Assembly (NCBI RefSeq): GCF_003025615.1
Contig: NZ_PYMJ01000011.1
Span: 62,001-126,000 of the forward strand
Reading direction: 5' to 3'
Length of the DNA: 64,000 nucleotides
Source of the DNA: Photobacterium frigidiphilum
GTDB lineage: Bacteria > Pseudomonadota > Gammaproteobacteria > Enterobacterales > Vibrionaceae
Positions 1-8,506 of this stretch are shown in pieces; the stretch's first letter is position 1; every line of letters starts with the position of its first letter. Both the position numbers and the translations under genes were made by a program. The notes beneath the pieces are model-generated. The model did no database searches. It was not told the origin of the DNA and was given only the letters and a program-made list of their open reading frames with translations.

Positions 1-763
1 TACCCTGATTGCAAATTTCATACTGGCGCTTCTGGTAACCAGCCGCTTTACTTGCTTTCGCAAAACTGTAACTTTTCTGGTTGTAGTCTGAGTACGGCGT
101 TTCCCAATATACATTGGACTTTTGTGGGGAAAAACCATAATCAGCTAATGATGACATCAGGCCTTCATAACCCAATTCTCGGATCTCTTCACTACATACC
201 GTCGGTAGTTCATATCCAGCATCAATCACGGCAGAAACACCGTCATACCCCAGACACTCTTTTGCCCCTTTGCTAAAGATCCGCTGAGTTTTTCCATCCT
301 CGCCTAAGAAGTCAGATTTACCACCAGGCCGCCCAAAAGGTCTAACCGGATCATGGTTACCCGGAGCGGCAAAGAACTCAATACCGTGTTCTTTATTGTA
401 GCGATCCAGTATTTTCTGAAGTCCGCGTACATTGACAGGCTGACCGTCATCACTGAAATCACCTGGCAAAGCAACGTACTTAACACCACGCGCAACAGCA
501 TCATCAAGAGCCGCGATTAACGCAAAGTAATTTTCATTAAACAACCGAGTCGATGTCAATTGCGCATACATACTTCGAATGGTTGCATTCTTACCGCTTT
601 TGCTGTTTTTAGGCCCTTGATATGAACCGTCTTCAAACGAGCCGTACACATCATGGAAGTGGATATCTGGCATAAATGCTACTTTCATTTCTTTCGCGAC
701 AGCAGAGGTACAGACCCCGCAGGCGATCATGACAGCCATGCTCAGTTTCGTTATATTTTTCAT
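1..763 (-). CDS. Secreted metallophosphoesterase, partial (C-terminus beyond window)
   Basis: The frame starts at 763 and stays open to base 1, so the C-terminus is missing. It begins with a signal peptide (MKNITK, hydrophobic core, cleavage near SAVA-KE). A calcineurin-like metallophosphoesterase fold follows, with metal-site motifs MPDIHFHD near residue 31, a LPGDFSDDG block and AAPGNHDP. It should therefore be a periplasmic phosphoesterase. It lies 30 bases after the EIIC gene on the same strand, so it is probably the last gene of the second PTS operon. It may release a transportable sugar from a phosphorylated or phosphodiester precursor. The fold is well supported; the substrate is unknown. 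Confidence 0.8.
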   Translation of the reverse strand, partial: MKNITKLSMAVMIACGVCTSAVAKEMKVAFMPDIHFHDVYGSFEDGSYQGPKNSKSGKNATIRSMYAQLTSTRLFNENYFALIAALDDAVARGVKYVALPGDFSDDGQPVNVRGLQKILDRYNKEHGIEFFAAPGNHDPVRPFGRPGGKSDFLGEDGKTQRIFSKGAKECLGYDGVSAVIDAGYELPTVCSEEIRELGYEGLMSSLADYGFSPQKSNVYWETPYSDYNQKSYSFAKASKAAGYQKRQYEICNQG

Positions 764-793
764 TTTTAGTCCACATTATTGAATGAGTAAGAG

Positions 794-1915
794 TTAAGCT
801 TTGGTGATATTAAAACTTGGCTTGTCCGACTTTTTTGTTATTTTTGTCGGCATTTCACCTTTGAAAACTAACAATGAACCTAAGGTGACAATGGCCGAAC
901 CCACAGCAATTGCCACAACATAGGTCAACCAGTTTTCCACCGCCAGCCAACCATAAAACCCAGAGATTGGAGCACGGTTAACCGCACCAAAACCAACAGC
1001 CATCGCCGAGCCTACAGCTGAGCCAATCACATTTATAATAATTATTTTGGGGTTTGCTAAGGCAAAAGGAATCGCACCTTCAGAGACACCTATAAGCCCC
1101 ATAAGAGTGGACGCCTTGCCAGCTTCTTGTAATGATTCAGGAAAACGGGACTTCCAGATCAAAGTAGCAACACCAATGCCGATAGGTGGGATAATAATGG
1201 CAACCTGTGCAGCTGTATTCGGGTCATAAATTCCGGAGGCCAGCATCGCCATTGCCGTAGTCACCGCCGCCTTGTTAATTGGACCACCCAGGTCAAACCC
1301 CACCATGCCGCCGATAATGGCTGCCAAAATGACTTTGTTGGTACCTGACATGCTGAGCAACCAAGCTTCTAGACCACGGTTCATTGCGGCAAGAGGGTCA
1401 CCAATCACATACATCATGATGATACATGCCAATAATGTACCGCCGACTGGGATAATAAAAATGGGCCCTGCAGACGCCAGCGATTGCGGTAACTTAATGT
1501 TTTTTGCAAGGTAGCGGACAATATAGCCAGCCACAAAACCTGCGGCTAATGCACCCAAGAAGCCTGTACCCAGATCTTTTGCCAACAAACCCGCAATCAT
1601 ACCTGGACCAATACCCGGCTTATCGGCTAACGAGTATGCGATATAACCCGCCACCACGGGCAGCATTAAGCTAAGCGCCATTCCGCCGAATCCATCAAAG
1701 GCATGGAACATTCTGATCAGCGCATTACCCGCTTCAGCATGACTGCCATCCCAGATATTATCGATGCCATAAAATGAAGCGCCAATACGGGATATCCCCA
1801 TAATTACGGCACCGGCAATGATAAAAGGCAGCATATAAGATACGCCTGTCATTATTGCTTGTTTTATTTCAATACCCGTTGAATTTCTTTTTTTATTTAC
1901 ATTAAACTTAACCAT
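794..1915 (-). CDS. PTS fructose-type EIIC permease subunit
   Basis: This is the membrane channel domain of a fructose/mannitol-superfamily PTS. It is a separate polypeptide of about 373 residues with many hydrophobic segments. The family motifs GGPINKAA and SEGAIPFALANP are both present; they line the substrate site in FruA-type EIIC proteins. I place the start at 1915 rather than at an upstream codon, because it overlaps the end of the EIIB gene by eight bases (ATGGTTAA), a normal coupling arrangement. The cognate EIIB is directly upstream and EIIA is probably the C-terminal domain of the fusion protein at 3239-5773. The transported sugar cannot be read from the sequence. Confidence 0.88.
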   Translation of the reverse strand: MVKFNVNKKRNSTGIEIKQAIMTGVSYMLPFIIAGAVIMGISRIGASFYGIDNIWDGSHAEAGNALIRMFHAFDGFGGMALSLMLPVVAGYIAYSLADKPGIGPGMIAGLLAKDLGTGFLGALAAGFVAGYIVRYLAKNIKLPQSLASAGPIFIIPVGGTLLACIIMMYVIGDPLAAMNRGLEAWLLSMSGTNKVILAAIIGGMVGFDLGGPINKAAVTTAMAMLASGIYDPNTAAQVAIIIPPIGIGVATLIWKSRFPESLQEAGKASTLMGLIGVSEGAIPFALANPKIIIINVIGSAVGSAMAVGFGAVNRAPISGFYGWLAVENWLTYVVAIAVGSAIVTLGSLLVFKGEMPTKITKKSDKPSFNITKA

Positions 1916-2222
1916 TATTAATCGCCTCACATAAAGCTTCAAAAACAGCCTCACCATGTTTAATTGGATCCGACACTGAGCACTCTAATATCGGTAAGCC
2001 AACAAACCTCCCTTTATCATTAATTGCCACTTCCGAAGCAATAATAATACCATCCGCACGTTTCATATCCTCTTCAGTTATTACATTTTCGGCCCCCATA
2101 CTACCCTGAGTTTCCACCTTAACTTCATGACCTAATGACTCACCAATTATTGATAGTGACTCGGCAGCCATATAAGTATGAGCTACGCCCGTCGGGCACG
2201 CAGCAACGCAAACAAAAAACAT
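1908..2222 (-). CDS. PTS fructose-type EIIB
   Basis: A 104-residue cytoplasmic phosphocarrier domain. The N-terminal motif CPTGVAHT holds the cysteine that takes the phosphoryl group from EIIA and passes it to the sugar bound by EIIC. Length and motif match free-standing fructose-type EIIB proteins. A strong ribosome binding site (AAGGAAAG) lies seven bases before the start. The stop is embedded in the start of the EIIC gene. It closely resembles the EIIB at 9628-9939, so the two EIIBC pairs look like products of an old duplication. Confidence 0.9.
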   Translation of the reverse strand: MFFVCVAACPTGVAHTYMAAESLSIIGESLGHEVKVETQGSMGAENVITEEDMKRADGIIIASEVAINDKGRFVGLPILECSVSDPIKHGEAVFEALCEAINNG

Positions 2223-2232
2223 AGTTCTTTCC

Positions 2233-2766
2233 TTATATTATTTTTATTTTTACAACAAGACATAGAAAAAACACAGCCATAATATTACTGGCTGTGCTTT
2301 TGCATTTACTAATAATGATTTGATTAAAAAAAGTGACAGGATAACAGTTAACAGAACAAGGTATAACACTATTAGAAGCAGGTTCACCAGCATTGCGATA
2401 ACAAGTCAACATCTGACTTGAAGCCGCATTAATACAGGCGTGAGCCAACAAGGAACGCCTTACAGCACAAAGCTTAACGACCATTACCTTTGAAGAAGTA
2501 ACCAGATCAACTTTCTTTTTTTCAAGCGGATAATGATATCGAGAAGATAATTGATGACCAACACGACTCCACAACGACTCCCACAGGGCGCTTACCTCAT
2601 CTAAGTCATTCTCTTTACTGTCAATATTACAATCAAGTTGAGGAGGTATAAATAAAAATGCCATAACTTCTGAAAGCAGATATTGGCACACAGCTAGAAA
2701 ACTAGCTAAATGCTTTTTGAGTGTTTTCAATACATAAAATGACATACTCATTAATATACCCACCAC
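2233..2766 (-). CDS. Hypothetical protein upstream of EIIB; frame runs through a terminator
   Basis: A 177-codon frame with no recognised domain. The N-terminus is hydrophobic, then comes an acidic stretch (DSKENDLDEV) and a cysteine-containing C-terminal half. The stop is directly before the EIIB ribosome binding site. The last 25 codons contain the intrinsic terminator at 2266-2296. The predicted protein shares spaced similarity with the 173-codon frame in the same position before the other EIIB (LDEV/LDEL, then ASSQMLTCYRNA against ASSMVLFYRYAPG, then VFF near the end). It may be a real small regulator, or a leader whose translation controls read-through. Coding status is uncertain. Confidence 0.45.
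   Translation of the reverse strand: MVGILMSMSFYVLKTLKKHLASFLAVCQYLLSEVMAFLFIPPQLDCNIDSKENDLDEVSALWESLWSRVGHQLSSRYHYPLEKKKVDLVTSSKVMVVKLCAVRRSLLAHACINAASSQMLTCYRNAGEPASNSVIPCSVNCYPVTFFNQIIISKCKSTASNIMAVFFLCLVVKIKII
2266..2296 (-). terminator. Intrinsic terminator or attenuator before EIIB
   Basis: On the minus strand CACAGCCA pairs with TGGCTGTG over a nine-base loop, followed by six T. It sits about 45 bases before the EIIB start and inside the 3' end of the preceding 177-codon frame, so transcripts reaching EIIB must read through it. Confidence 0.8.
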
Positions 2767-2886
2767 CGCTGTTCAACTTATTAAAACAATAGTAACAAAC
2801 ATTTTTCACATATTACCCAACAACAGTCACACTTTTGATTTAATAAAGCCAACAAACAGATAAATCTTTATTCATTAGCTAGCCGC

Positions 2887-2892
2887 ATTATA
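2887..2892 (-). promoter_or_regulatory. Possible -10 box for the second PTS operon
   Basis: The 2767-2981 gap is very AT-rich and contains TATAAT on the minus strand about 120 bases before the 177-codon frame. A TGTGA half-site is close by, but its partner half does not fit the CRP consensus. No -35 box is convincing, so this is a weak call. Confidence 0.3.
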
Positions 2893-2981
2893 AATATCAT
2901 GCATTAATCACAGCTTCAATAATTACCTTATTAATTTAATCGAAATTAGTTTTAGCCCATTACTGTATTAATTTATTTTAA

Positions 2982-3224
2982 TTACACCGATGACTTAATT
3001 ATTTCTCGATTTGAACCTTTCATTTTCAAAAACAATACAATAGTTGCCAAAAACAAAGTTACTCCATTTCCTATAATCAACGGAATATCTTTCGACATAA
3101 CTCCGTATACCAACCAACAAAACACCCCAAATACAAACATCATATACATTGCCAGTGAAATGCCCTTGCTGTCTTTTGTCTTTATTGTATGGATCACTTG
3201 CGGCAAAAGATTCTTCTGAATCAC
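2982..3224 (-). CDS. SemiSWEET (MtN3/PQ-loop) sugar transporter, N-terminally shortened
   Basis: An 80-residue protein from a GTG start. It has the PQ-loop motif (LLPQVI), the family segment KTKDSKGISLAMY, and two further hydrophobic helices ending in FLK. Bacterial SemiSWEETs have three helices and usually about 85-100 residues, and work as dimers for sugar diffusion. Here the first helix is missing: an in-frame TGA lies nine bases before the GTG, and the upstream multiphosphoryl transfer gene ends only 15 bases away. It may be a decaying remnant or a reduced two-helix form. Its place in the operon fits sugar handling. Confidence 0.65.
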   Translation of the reverse strand: MIQKNLLPQVIHTIKTKDSKGISLAMYMMFVFGVFCWLVYGVMSKDIPLIIGNGVTLFLATIVLFLKMKGSNREIIKSSV

Positions 3225-3238
3225 GACTATTCAATTTT

Positions 3239-5773
3239 TCATGCTATTTCTTTAAACAAACAAACTCTTAACAGTTCCATCGTTTGTTCAGTTTTTTCTG
3301 TTTCCTCCATGTCGGTTTGCATCAGCTGTTGTCTAAAATCGCGATGCATTAACTTTCGTGCCAATTTCGAAAAAATACTCATATGAGTGCCACCTTTATC
3401 ATGACTGGACATTGTTAACATGATCACCGTCGATACACACTCATTCTCAACGTCGTTCCATACGATGGGTTCTGATAAATGAGCAATAGAGATGCTATTG
3501 TGCGTTACATATTCGGACTTACAATGTGGTATGGCGACACCAAATCCTAGTGATGTAGCAAAAATTTCTTCACGATCCCAAATGGCTTGCTCTGCCGCAT
3601 CACCGCGAATCACCCGCCCTTGAATTTCCAAATTATCAGTCAACATTTTAATCACACTCGTTTTATCTTTAGCTTCACAATGTATGACTAGGCGTTCATC
3701 CAAGATTTCCGGCTGACTTTGTTGTTGCCAGAAAGCGTCAATACACTCTCTTACCTCATCAGCGGTTTCTTTACTAACCATCTCGACTAATAAGCATTGG
3801 CAGGCTTCACTGTCAAGAATATGGAGTTGCGACCGTAACATTGCAATATTCGGAGATGATAAGCTGATTTCATCAAACCCCATTGCCAGCAGTAATGGCA
3901 GAGCACGTCTGTCACTGGCCATTTCACCGCAAATGCCTAATTCAAGTCCGGAACGTTTAGCCGTTACAGCAATATCCCGCAGAAAAGCAATAAATCCAGG
4001 GTTCAAACTGTCATAAAGCGATTTGATTTTCGTATTCCCCCGATCACATGCCATAAAGTATTGAGTCAGGTCATTACTACCGATGGAAACAAAGTCGATC
4101 CAACTAGAGATTTTTTCCAGAAAATACAGAGCTGATGGCACTTCAACCATGATCCCAAGCCGCCACTTACCAATTGACTGCCCTTCCATCGTTAACTGTT
4201 CGGCACATTGGTGGCATAGCTGATAAATCCACTTTACCTCTTCAACACAAGAGACCATCGGAATCATGATATCGATATCCCCCAATGCGGTAGCCCGTAG
4301 TAATGCACGCAACTGACTTTCAATCATAGCCTGATACTGCGGATACATACGCACTGCACGGTAGCCTAAGAACGGATTCTCTTCTTGTGGTAATTCGAGG
4401 TATGCTAATGGTTTATCCCCGCCAATATCGAGTGTTCTTATAATGACTTGCTTCCCATTAGCGGCCTTTACCACTTCACTGTAAATCTCAAATTGTTCCT
4501 GCTCTGTGGGTGCTTGAGGGTGATCCATAAACAACATTTCAGTACGGAATAGGCCGATCCCCTCGGCTCCTCGACTAAAAGCTATTTCTGCTTCCAATCC
4601 AACGGCGATATTGGCGTACAAGGCCATTGACTGACCGTCTTTAGTTATTCCTTTCGTCGTCATAAAAGGAGCCAATAAGTCATTTTTGGCTACACACTTA
4701 CGCGCTTCCAACTTATAAAATTCTGTAACACTATGATCTGGTTCGCGGATCAGGCAGCCGTATTGTGCATCCAGAACAACCCATTCAGAGCCATAAATAA
4801 ACGATTGTAAATTTTCTATCCCCGTCAATACAGGAATACCAAATGAACGAGCTAAGATTACCGTATGGGAAGTTTGCCCCGCATGGGCTAGAATGATCCC
4901 TTTTAGTAGTGACTTATCGAAACCCAGTAATTCACTCGGTGTTAGGTTCTCAGCAATCACTATACTATTGGAAGTTAGCACCACTGGCTTTTTCAGCGAC
5001 TCACCAACGACCAAACAGGCTAGCTGAGTACACAGGTCTTCAATATCTAATGCTCGCTCTTTCATATAGCTACTTTGGCTATTAAGTAAAGGAGCTTTAA
5101 GCTCATCAGCTGCAACAGCAATAGCTTTAAGAGTGTTGGTTTGCTTAGCATGTTTTAACAAGGTTTCACTAAAAACGGTATCGTCAGCAATCTGCAAGTG
5201 AGCCTGCAAAATAGCGAGCTCTTCTTTTGCTTTCGAATCTACAGCAGCAAGAGCTGAAAACAACTGTTGTTGTAGTTTTTCCAGACCGACGAGTAAATGA
5301 TCTGTAACTGTTTCGCTCAACTGCTGTTCGGCCTCATCGGCAAGTTGATGCAAGTTGATCTGACTGCAAATGATGGGCTTGCCTTGCCCAATCCCTTTTG
5401 ACGCGATACTACCGCGTACATAACACGGATTTGACGCTTTTAATGAAACTGGGAGTGACAACAAGCTGTCATTAAGTTCAATAGGTTCAATAGGTTCGTC
5501 ACAGTACGAAAATTCCTGAGTAATAAAATGATAAATATGTTCAAAAGCGGCTAACTCATCCTTACCGTCAAAAATGAACTGACAAACATCATCCAACACT
5601 GCATCAACACCAATCAACGACAACACGCTTTTAGCATTAGCGGTTATCCCTTTAGTTCGATTAACCAAGGAAATTTGACACTGGAACGCCTTTGTACGGC
5701 TCTCTATTTCAGCTGCTGGCCTAGCATGAATACCATTTACTAATTCATTTTTAAATTCAAATTGTCTTGTCAT
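3239..5773 (-). CDS. Multiphosphoryl transfer protein (HPr-EI-EIIA fusion)
   Basis: An 844-residue fusion giving the locus its own PTS phosphorelay. Residues 1-90 form an HPr domain with the phospho-histidine in GIHARPAA. The EI part follows, with its active histidine in GQTSHTVILARS and a C-terminal PEP-binding domain containing GICGEMAS. From about residue 690 comes a fructose-type EIIA domain with its histidine in AIPHCKS. Domain order and length match FryA/PtsA of E. coli (about 830 residues). It should carry phosphate from PEP to both EIIB proteins nearby. A hairpin and a 91-base gap separate it from the mannosidase gene upstream. Confidence 0.92.
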   Translation of the reverse strand: MTRQFEFKNELVNGIHARPAAEIESRTKAFQCQISLVNRTKGITANAKSVLSLIGVDAVLDDVCQFIFDGKDELAAFEHIYHFITQEFSYCDEPIEPIELNDSLLSLPVSLKASNPCYVRGSIASKGIGQGKPIICSQINLHQLADEAEQQLSETVTDHLLVGLEKLQQQLFSALAAVDSKAKEELAILQAHLQIADDTVFSETLLKHAKQTNTLKAIAVAADELKAPLLNSQSSYMKERALDIEDLCTQLACLVVGESLKKPVVLTSNSIVIAENLTPSELLGFDKSLLKGIILAHAGQTSHTVILARSFGIPVLTGIENLQSFIYGSEWVVLDAQYGCLIREPDHSVTEFYKLEARKCVAKNDLLAPFMTTKGITKDGQSMALYANIAVGLEAEIAFSRGAEGIGLFRTEMLFMDHPQAPTEQEQFEIYSEVVKAANGKQVIIRTLDIGGDKPLAYLELPQEENPFLGYRAVRMYPQYQAMIESQLRALLRATALGDIDIMIPMVSCVEEVKWIYQLCHQCAEQLTMEGQSIGKWRLGIMVEVPSALYFLEKISSWIDFVSIGSNDLTQYFMACDRGNTKIKSLYDSLNPGFIAFLRDIAVTAKRSGLELGICGEMASDRRALPLLLAMGFDEISLSSPNIAMLRSQLHILDSEACQCLLVEMVSKETADEVRECIDAFWQQQSQPEILDERLVIHCEAKDKTSVIKMLTDNLEIQGRVIRGDAAEQAIWDREEIFATSLGFGVAIPHCKSEYVTHNSISIAHLSEPIVWNDVENECVSTVIMLTMSSHDKGGTHMSIFSKLARKLMHRDFRQQLMQTDMEETEKTEQTMELLRVCLFKEIA

Positions 5774-5819
5774 AGCAGTACCTAAATATTTCCGTTTACA
5801 TAGTGACGAACAAAGCCGC

Positions 5820-5840
5820 TCACCATCAATCTGATGGTGA
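5820..5840 (-). promoter_or_regulatory. Intercistronic hairpin
   Basis: TCACCATCA and TGATGGTGA form a nine-base-pair stem with a three-base loop between the mannosidase stop and the multiphosphoryl transfer start. No T-run follows on the minus strand, so it fits an mRNA processing or stability element better than a terminator. Confidence 0.5.
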
Positions 5841-5864
5841 AGGCTTGGCGCTAACAGGGGGGAA

Positions 5865-8495
5865 TTACTTACTTCGCGTTTTGCACATTCTCAAGGCAAT
5901 CAACCCTTGAGGAGGAACCATGGAAGAGCTGGTTGCCTTACCGATTGACTGTTCCATACCATTGGCAATCTCCACTTGCCAACCGGAAGGAAGATCACCC
6001 AGTTCAGTTGGCTGCATCCCGCTATTTAGTAATCTAAAAATAACTGCATTAGTGTCATCCTCAGTGGTCTTGATGGCACTTACCGCTAATTCAGGATGAT
6101 CAAAAACCATTAAGCTGAAGCATTCAGGAGCCTCAAACAAAGGTGGAGCAATCATGAACCGCTGCACGATGCCATTATGTAAAGTTAGCGGCGCTGTTAG
6201 CCAATGTTTAGCCCGATAACACAAACCTGCTTCCATCGCTTTCCCCTTAAATGGGTACAAAGCCAAACGGAATGATAATGGCTGCTTAAGCTGTGAATCT
6301 GGGCTTGCATCAGGCAAGCCAGATAAACGACCCGGACGGTATTTCAACTCTGGCTTACCAACATAACCAACGGCTCGGAACAGAGTGATAGCAATAGATT
6401 CATGGTACTGCTGATATTCACGGATCCCATCGGTTAAGATCGCGATACCACCCTGTTCCGTCTCACCTGCCACCACACTTTGCATCGGGTAAATTGCTAC
6501 TGGGCAAGATGTCCATTCCTGCTCTTGCCACACTGATAGAGCCTGCTCATCATTGCCGCGGCGGATAAGGCCAATAGGCTGATCAGCGATGGTTTCTTGA
6601 CCAAGAAAATTACCATTAACGTGTAATTGCAATCGATGATCATCAACCTGGTTGTCTAGATGAATCTGGATCTCGATTTGATCACTGCCCTTTTCAAGAG
6701 ACAATTCCATCACCGCAGTTTGCTCTGTCGTGCACAGCTTATCAGCCCTCTCCTGTAAGTTATTAGGCAAGTTAACTTGATAGCTGATACGAATCGCGGA
6801 ACGTAATTCCCCCTGTGATACCTTGATATCATTAGGGCTAGCCTGTAAAACAACTTGATAGTCTTTGTATGGTTCAGAGAAATCATAATTGTCGCCATCA
6901 TCCCCGCCATCAACCAGTGTGAGTAAATCTTCCCAGTGCTCACCCGACACCGTATTAGTAAGAGAAACTTTGCCTTCGGTATCAACATTGACAGTCAGAT
7001 ACTCGTTTTGAATCATCTGTAACTGATTTTGATCTCTAGCGGATTCAGCATTCCCATCGATATCGGCCTCTTTATCAGCCAAACGTTCGACCATCAGGCT
7101 ACGATAACCACATGCTGGCAACGCATGCAAAGAAGCAATAATGTGGTGTCGATACCACGATTTAAAGCGTTCATCACCCAAAGTGGTTGGATCTTGGACA
7201 ATCGCATTGATATCAACCAACTGACAATCAATAGAGTGAACGTCTACCAGATCATCACCATCATGCAGCACGAACTGTCGAGTTGGCAGCACAAGATCTA
7301 GCTCGACCATCGCATCACGTTGGTAAGGTAAAGGATTAAAGGCGAGTACAAATTCACCCTCAAGACCTTTCGTAGACGCATCAGCCAGCTGCTTAAGAGT
7401 AATATCTTTTAAGCGTTCAGCATTTTCTCGAACAGCTTGTATTCGTGCCAGCACTTGTCGATTAACAGAGTCCGTATTACATCCACCGATCGAATCATGG
7501 GCATGACTTTGCATAAGCTGCTTCCAATTCTTCTCCATCAGACCATAAGGGTATTTCATCCCTAAGCTATTCGCGACCGTTAGCAATGGCTCCAACTGAT
7601 TAACTATCAAGTTTTCAACATTGCTATTTAGCTTTTTAATATCGTAACGAGTAGAATAAATTCCACGGTGGATCCGGCTATATTTACCGTAAAGCATTTC
7701 ACTTTCTACAACAGCCAACGGTTTATCAGTTGCCACAGAAAAATAGTCTTCAAAACTACACAGTTGATAACTATATTGTCGTTCATCATTGGCATTGTGA
7801 ATTGCAGCTACCGTTTCACTCTGCCATGGTTTCTGATCATGCCCCCCCATAAACAAGAAGTTTTCACGTTCTCCAGGCCAGAAACGCTCAGTCATTTTCT
7901 GGTCAATTCCATCTAAATGACAATCTATAGGTTTCATGCCCTGAAAAGCGCTGTAACCAAACTCCAATACTGCGGTTGTTACTTTGCTGCCATTCGGAGC
8001 TCGCCAGATAAATTCAGTATTTTCAGTGATTCCTTCCCAGATTCCTCGCCAAAATACACATTTATCAATATCAAAATGCTGCAGGAGTTGTGGAAGCTGC
8101 TCGCTCTGACCAAACGAGTCTGGTACATAGCCCACTTTCATCACTGCACCGAAGCGCTTTGCATCTCTACAGCCCCAAAATAAGTTACGTAACTGAGATT
8201 CACCATGAACAACACACTGATCAGTTTGTGTATACCAAGGGCCCACTAGCAATTTTCCACGCTTAACCAATTCAGTAACACGGGCAGTGTCTTCTGGTAC
8301 TACGCTTAGATAATCTTCCAGCATTACCGACTGCCCATCCAGCACAAAGCAAGGCATTCCTTCATCTTGTTCAAGCTGTTCTAGAATCTGTTGCATGGTA
8401 AATACCAACAATACCTGAGACTCTTCAGTACTAAAGTACCACTCACGATCCCAGTGAGTATGTGGCACAATATATGCCTTTTTATTCAATGACAT
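5865..8495 (-). CDS. mngB: GH38 alpha-mannosidase, probable mannosylglycerate hydrolase
   Basis: An 876-residue glycoside hydrolase family 38 enzyme. The N-terminal metal site HTHWDREWYFSTEES, the nucleophile region YVPDSFGQS and the HAHDSIGG metal motif near residue 330 are intact. E. coli MngB has 877 residues, the same N-terminal pattern and works next to a fructose-type PTS. It hydrolyses 2-O-(6-phosphomannosyl)-glycerate to mannose-6-phosphate and glycerate. Here the gene starts 11 bases after an EIIC gene, giving the same transport-then-hydrolysis logic. Mannosylglycerate is a solute of marine red algae, which suits a marine host. Another phospho-mannoside substrate cannot be excluded. 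Confidence 0.82.
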   Translation of the reverse strand: MSLNKKAYIVPHTHWDREWYFSTEESQVLLVFTMQQILEQLEQDEGMPCFVLDGQSVMLEDYLSVVPEDTARVTELVKRGKLLVGPWYTQTDQCVVHGESQLRNLFWGCRDAKRFGAVMKVGYVPDSFGQSEQLPQLLQHFDIDKCVFWRGIWEGITENTEFIWRAPNGSKVTTAVLEFGYSAFQGMKPIDCHLDGIDQKMTERFWPGERENFLFMGGHDQKPWQSETVAAIHNANDERQYSYQLCSFEDYFSVATDKPLAVVESEMLYGKYSRIHRGIYSTRYDIKKLNSNVENLIVNQLEPLLTVANSLGMKYPYGLMEKNWKQLMQSHAHDSIGGCNTDSVNRQVLARIQAVRENAERLKDITLKQLADASTKGLEGEFVLAFNPLPYQRDAMVELDLVLPTRQFVLHDGDDLVDVHSIDCQLVDINAIVQDPTTLGDERFKSWYRHHIIASLHALPACGYRSLMVERLADKEADIDGNAESARDQNQLQMIQNEYLTVNVDTEGKVSLTNTVSGEHWEDLLTLVDGGDDGDNYDFSEPYKDYQVVLQASPNDIKVSQGELRSAIRISYQVNLPNNLQERADKLCTTEQTAVMELSLEKGSDQIEIQIHLDNQVDDHRLQLHVNGNFLGQETIADQPIGLIRRGNDEQALSVWQEQEWTSCPVAIYPMQSVVAGETEQGGIAILTDGIREYQQYHESIAITLFRAVGYVGKPELKYRPGRLSGLPDASPDSQLKQPLSFRLALYPFKGKAMEAGLCYRAKHWLTAPLTLHNGIVQRFMIAPPLFEAPECFSLMVFDHPELAVSAIKTTEDDTNAVIFRLLNSGMQPTELGDLPSGWQVEIANGMEQSIGKATSSSMVPPQGLIALRMCKTRSK

Positions 8496-8506
8496 TGCTC
8501 GGTCCT

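Noticed and set aside
2897..2912. Possible CRP site before the second PTS operon
   Set aside because: One TGTGA half is present, but the other half (CATGA) does not fit, and the distance to the TATAAT box is wrong for activation.
2995..3234. Second small gene overlapping the SemiSWEET
   Set aside because: It reads the same DNA in another frame without hydrophobic pattern or family match; the SemiSWEET frame explains the sequence.
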